DNA of 5,433 bases from the NCBI GenBank assembly GCA_900552465.1, contig URZO01000160.1:1-5433 (forward strand). The letters run 5' to 3'. Positions within the stretch are counted from its first letter, which is position 1; each line of letters begins with the position of its first letter. Both the position numbers and the translations under genes were made by a program. A model generated the notes under the pieces. That model did no database searches and was not told where the DNA came from. It was given only the letters and a program-made list of their open reading frames with translations. Below are positions 4,409 to 5,433 of this stretch, piece after piece. The DNA comes from an uncultured Parabacteroides sp. GTDB taxonomy: Bacteria > Bacteroidota > Bacteroidia > Bacteroidales > Tannerellaceae.

Positions 4409-5433
4409 ATGGACGAAAACGTAAAGAACGACGCTAAACAAGTCATGCTCGTTCAGAATGCCGACGACGGACGACTGCAAGCCGTTACCGGCGTGGATCG
4501 GGACGGCAATATCCAGACCGCCGACCCCACGGATCAGAATGTGGCGAGCCTGCTGAACGTGAACACGCAGGATTCAGCCCTCGAAGCCTTCTTCAAAAAG
4601 TTCATGGAACAGGCCCAGAACCCCGTCCACACGGGTATCTTCGTCATGACGGAGAATGCCCTGAACAAACTTATCCGCATCGACTTCGACCCGGAGATTC
4701 TGGAAAATTACCGTATCGACCCCTCCGAACGGCTTCAGACGCAGGAGCAGCGGCAGTTCGAGCCGCTGGACGTCACGAAGATAGACCTGGCGGATATGGA
4801 GAAGAAAGGTATCCGCATGGAGGACATCGAGCCGCACCTGAAAGCCATGTCTTACGGACATAAATCCAACGGGCTGGTGGAGATGAACCCCGAACTGGAG
4901 AACGGGATGCGTGTTTCCACCAAAGGGCGCGTGTCGCTCGAAGAGCAGGCGGACGGCTCGCTGCGCGTCGTGCCGCATTACTGGCAGGAACGGCCCGACC
5001 TCGACGCCCCCTTCCACGGGGTGCTGCTCGACGAGGAGGCGAAAACGAACCTGATGAACACCCGCCACGCCGGGAAAGTGATCGACCTGGAGCTGGAGCC
5101 GGGCAAGCTCACGCCCTGCTACGTGTCGATAGACAAATGGACGAACACGCTGGAACCCATGCCCGTTTCGTTACTCGAAAAACGTGCCCGCATCAAGGAG
5201 GCCGACCTCTCGGAAGGCAAGCAGATGGATTTCTACGGCGGCGGCAAGGTGTTGCTCGAAGGATATACCACCCGCGCGGGTTATAAGCGGGATGCCTATA
5301 TCCAAATCGACGCGGCCGAACGTAACTATTCCTTTACCTACGACGGTTTGGATCGCAACCGCTACGCCCAGGAGAACATGACCCCGATCAGGACATCAAA
5401 AAGGCCTTTCCTCAGATCATCCATGATCTGGAT
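4409..5433 (+). CDS. DUF4099/DUF3945 conjugative-transposon protein (partial, possible frameshift near the end)
   Basis: An ATG at 4409 opens a frame that stays open to the window end (341 codons, no stop seen). The layout matches Bacteroidales conjugative-transposon proteins usually annotated DUF4099/DUF3945: an N-terminal region beginning QVMLVQNADDGRLQAVTGVD (residues 11-30) with a helical FFKKFMEQAQNPVHTG (61-76), a DUF4099-like segment from KIDLADMEKKGIRMEDIE (124-141), and DUF3945-like repeats with PFHGVLLDEEAKTNLMNT (201-218), LTPCYVSIDKWTN (234-246) and GYKRDAYIQIDAAERNYSF (291-309). The biochemical role is unknown; relatives often lie near a topoisomerase gene in these elements. Codons are GC-rich throughout, unlike the cassettes. 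After about residue 322 the frame turns into atypical codons, while the next frame gives a more natural sequence (see findings). The gene places the cassette island inside a conjugative element. Confidence 0.85.
   Translation, partial: MDENVKNDAKQVMLVQNADDGRLQAVTGVDRDGNIQTADPTDQNVASLLNVNTQDSALEAFFKKFMEQAQNPVHTGIFVMTENALNKLIRIDFDPEILENYRIDPSERLQTQEQRQFEPLDVTKIDLADMEKKGIRMEDIEPHLKAMSYGHKSNGLVEMNPELENGMRVSTKGRVSLEEQADGSLRVVPHYWQERPDLDAPFHGVLLDEEAKTNLMNTRHAGKVIDLELEPGKLTPCYVSIDKWTNTLEPMPVSLLEKRARIKEADLSEGKQMDFYGGGKVLLEGYTTRAGYKRDAYIQIDAAERNYSFTYDGLDRNRYAQENMTPIRTSKRPFLRSSMIW

Noticed and set aside
4574..5068. Minus-strand 164-codon open frame within the DUF4099/DUF3945 gene
   Set aside because: It is antisense to a well-supported GC-rich gene, and long open antisense frames are expected there. 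The composition is histidine/leucine-rich without domains.

Overview
The window looks like a mobile region from a gut Bacteroidales genome (Bacteroides, Parabacteroides or a close relative). Three things point there: a right-hand gene of the DUF4099/DUF3945 type typical of Bacteroidales conjugative transposons, a TAnnTTTG-type -7 promoter box upstream of the recombinase, and start codons without clear Shine-Dalgarno sequences. Base composition splits sharply: roughly 1-2940 is AT-rich, while the recombinase (2978-4096) and the conjugative-element gene (4409 onward) are much richer in GC.

Layout, right to left in the main direction of transcription. A 312-base divergent intergenic region (4097-4408) separates the conjugative-element gene (plus strand, runs off the window) from a tyrosine recombinase (minus strand, 372 residues). 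Beyond the recombinase stop is a small attI-like site (2933-2964). Then come five one-gene cassettes, all on the minus strand like the recombinase, at about 2284-2935, 1676-2283, 1279-1675, 534-1278 and 54-533. The start of a sixth gene is cut by the left edge (1-38).

Each cassette ends in an imperfect hairpin repeat. The five repeats share a strict geometry read on the plus strand: TAA, 12 bases, a stem beginning AAC/AATC/AACC, a loop, the returning stem, one unpaired base exactly 10 bases before a TTA core, then TTA. Each cassette also has its own private pair of 8-10 base inverted sequences, one at each end, that become the two arms of a perfect stem only if that cassette is circularised. 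This is the logic of integron attC sites, although the consensus, the recombinase type and the recombinase orientation differ from classical integrons.

The cargo fits immunity genes without toxins. One cassette protein is a clear SMI1/KNR4 (SUKH) type and a second is a probable one. A third resembles polymorphic-toxin immunity proteins, and two are unrecognised. From memory, this combination (XerD-like recombinase, repeat-separated orphan immunity genes, Bacteroidales mobile element) matches the recombinase-associated acquired interbacterial defence clusters (rAID-1) reported in human gut Bacteroidales. The working model is a conjugative element carrying a cassette-capturing island that collects protection against toxins of neighbouring bacteria. 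Function and mechanism are inferred from sequence only.
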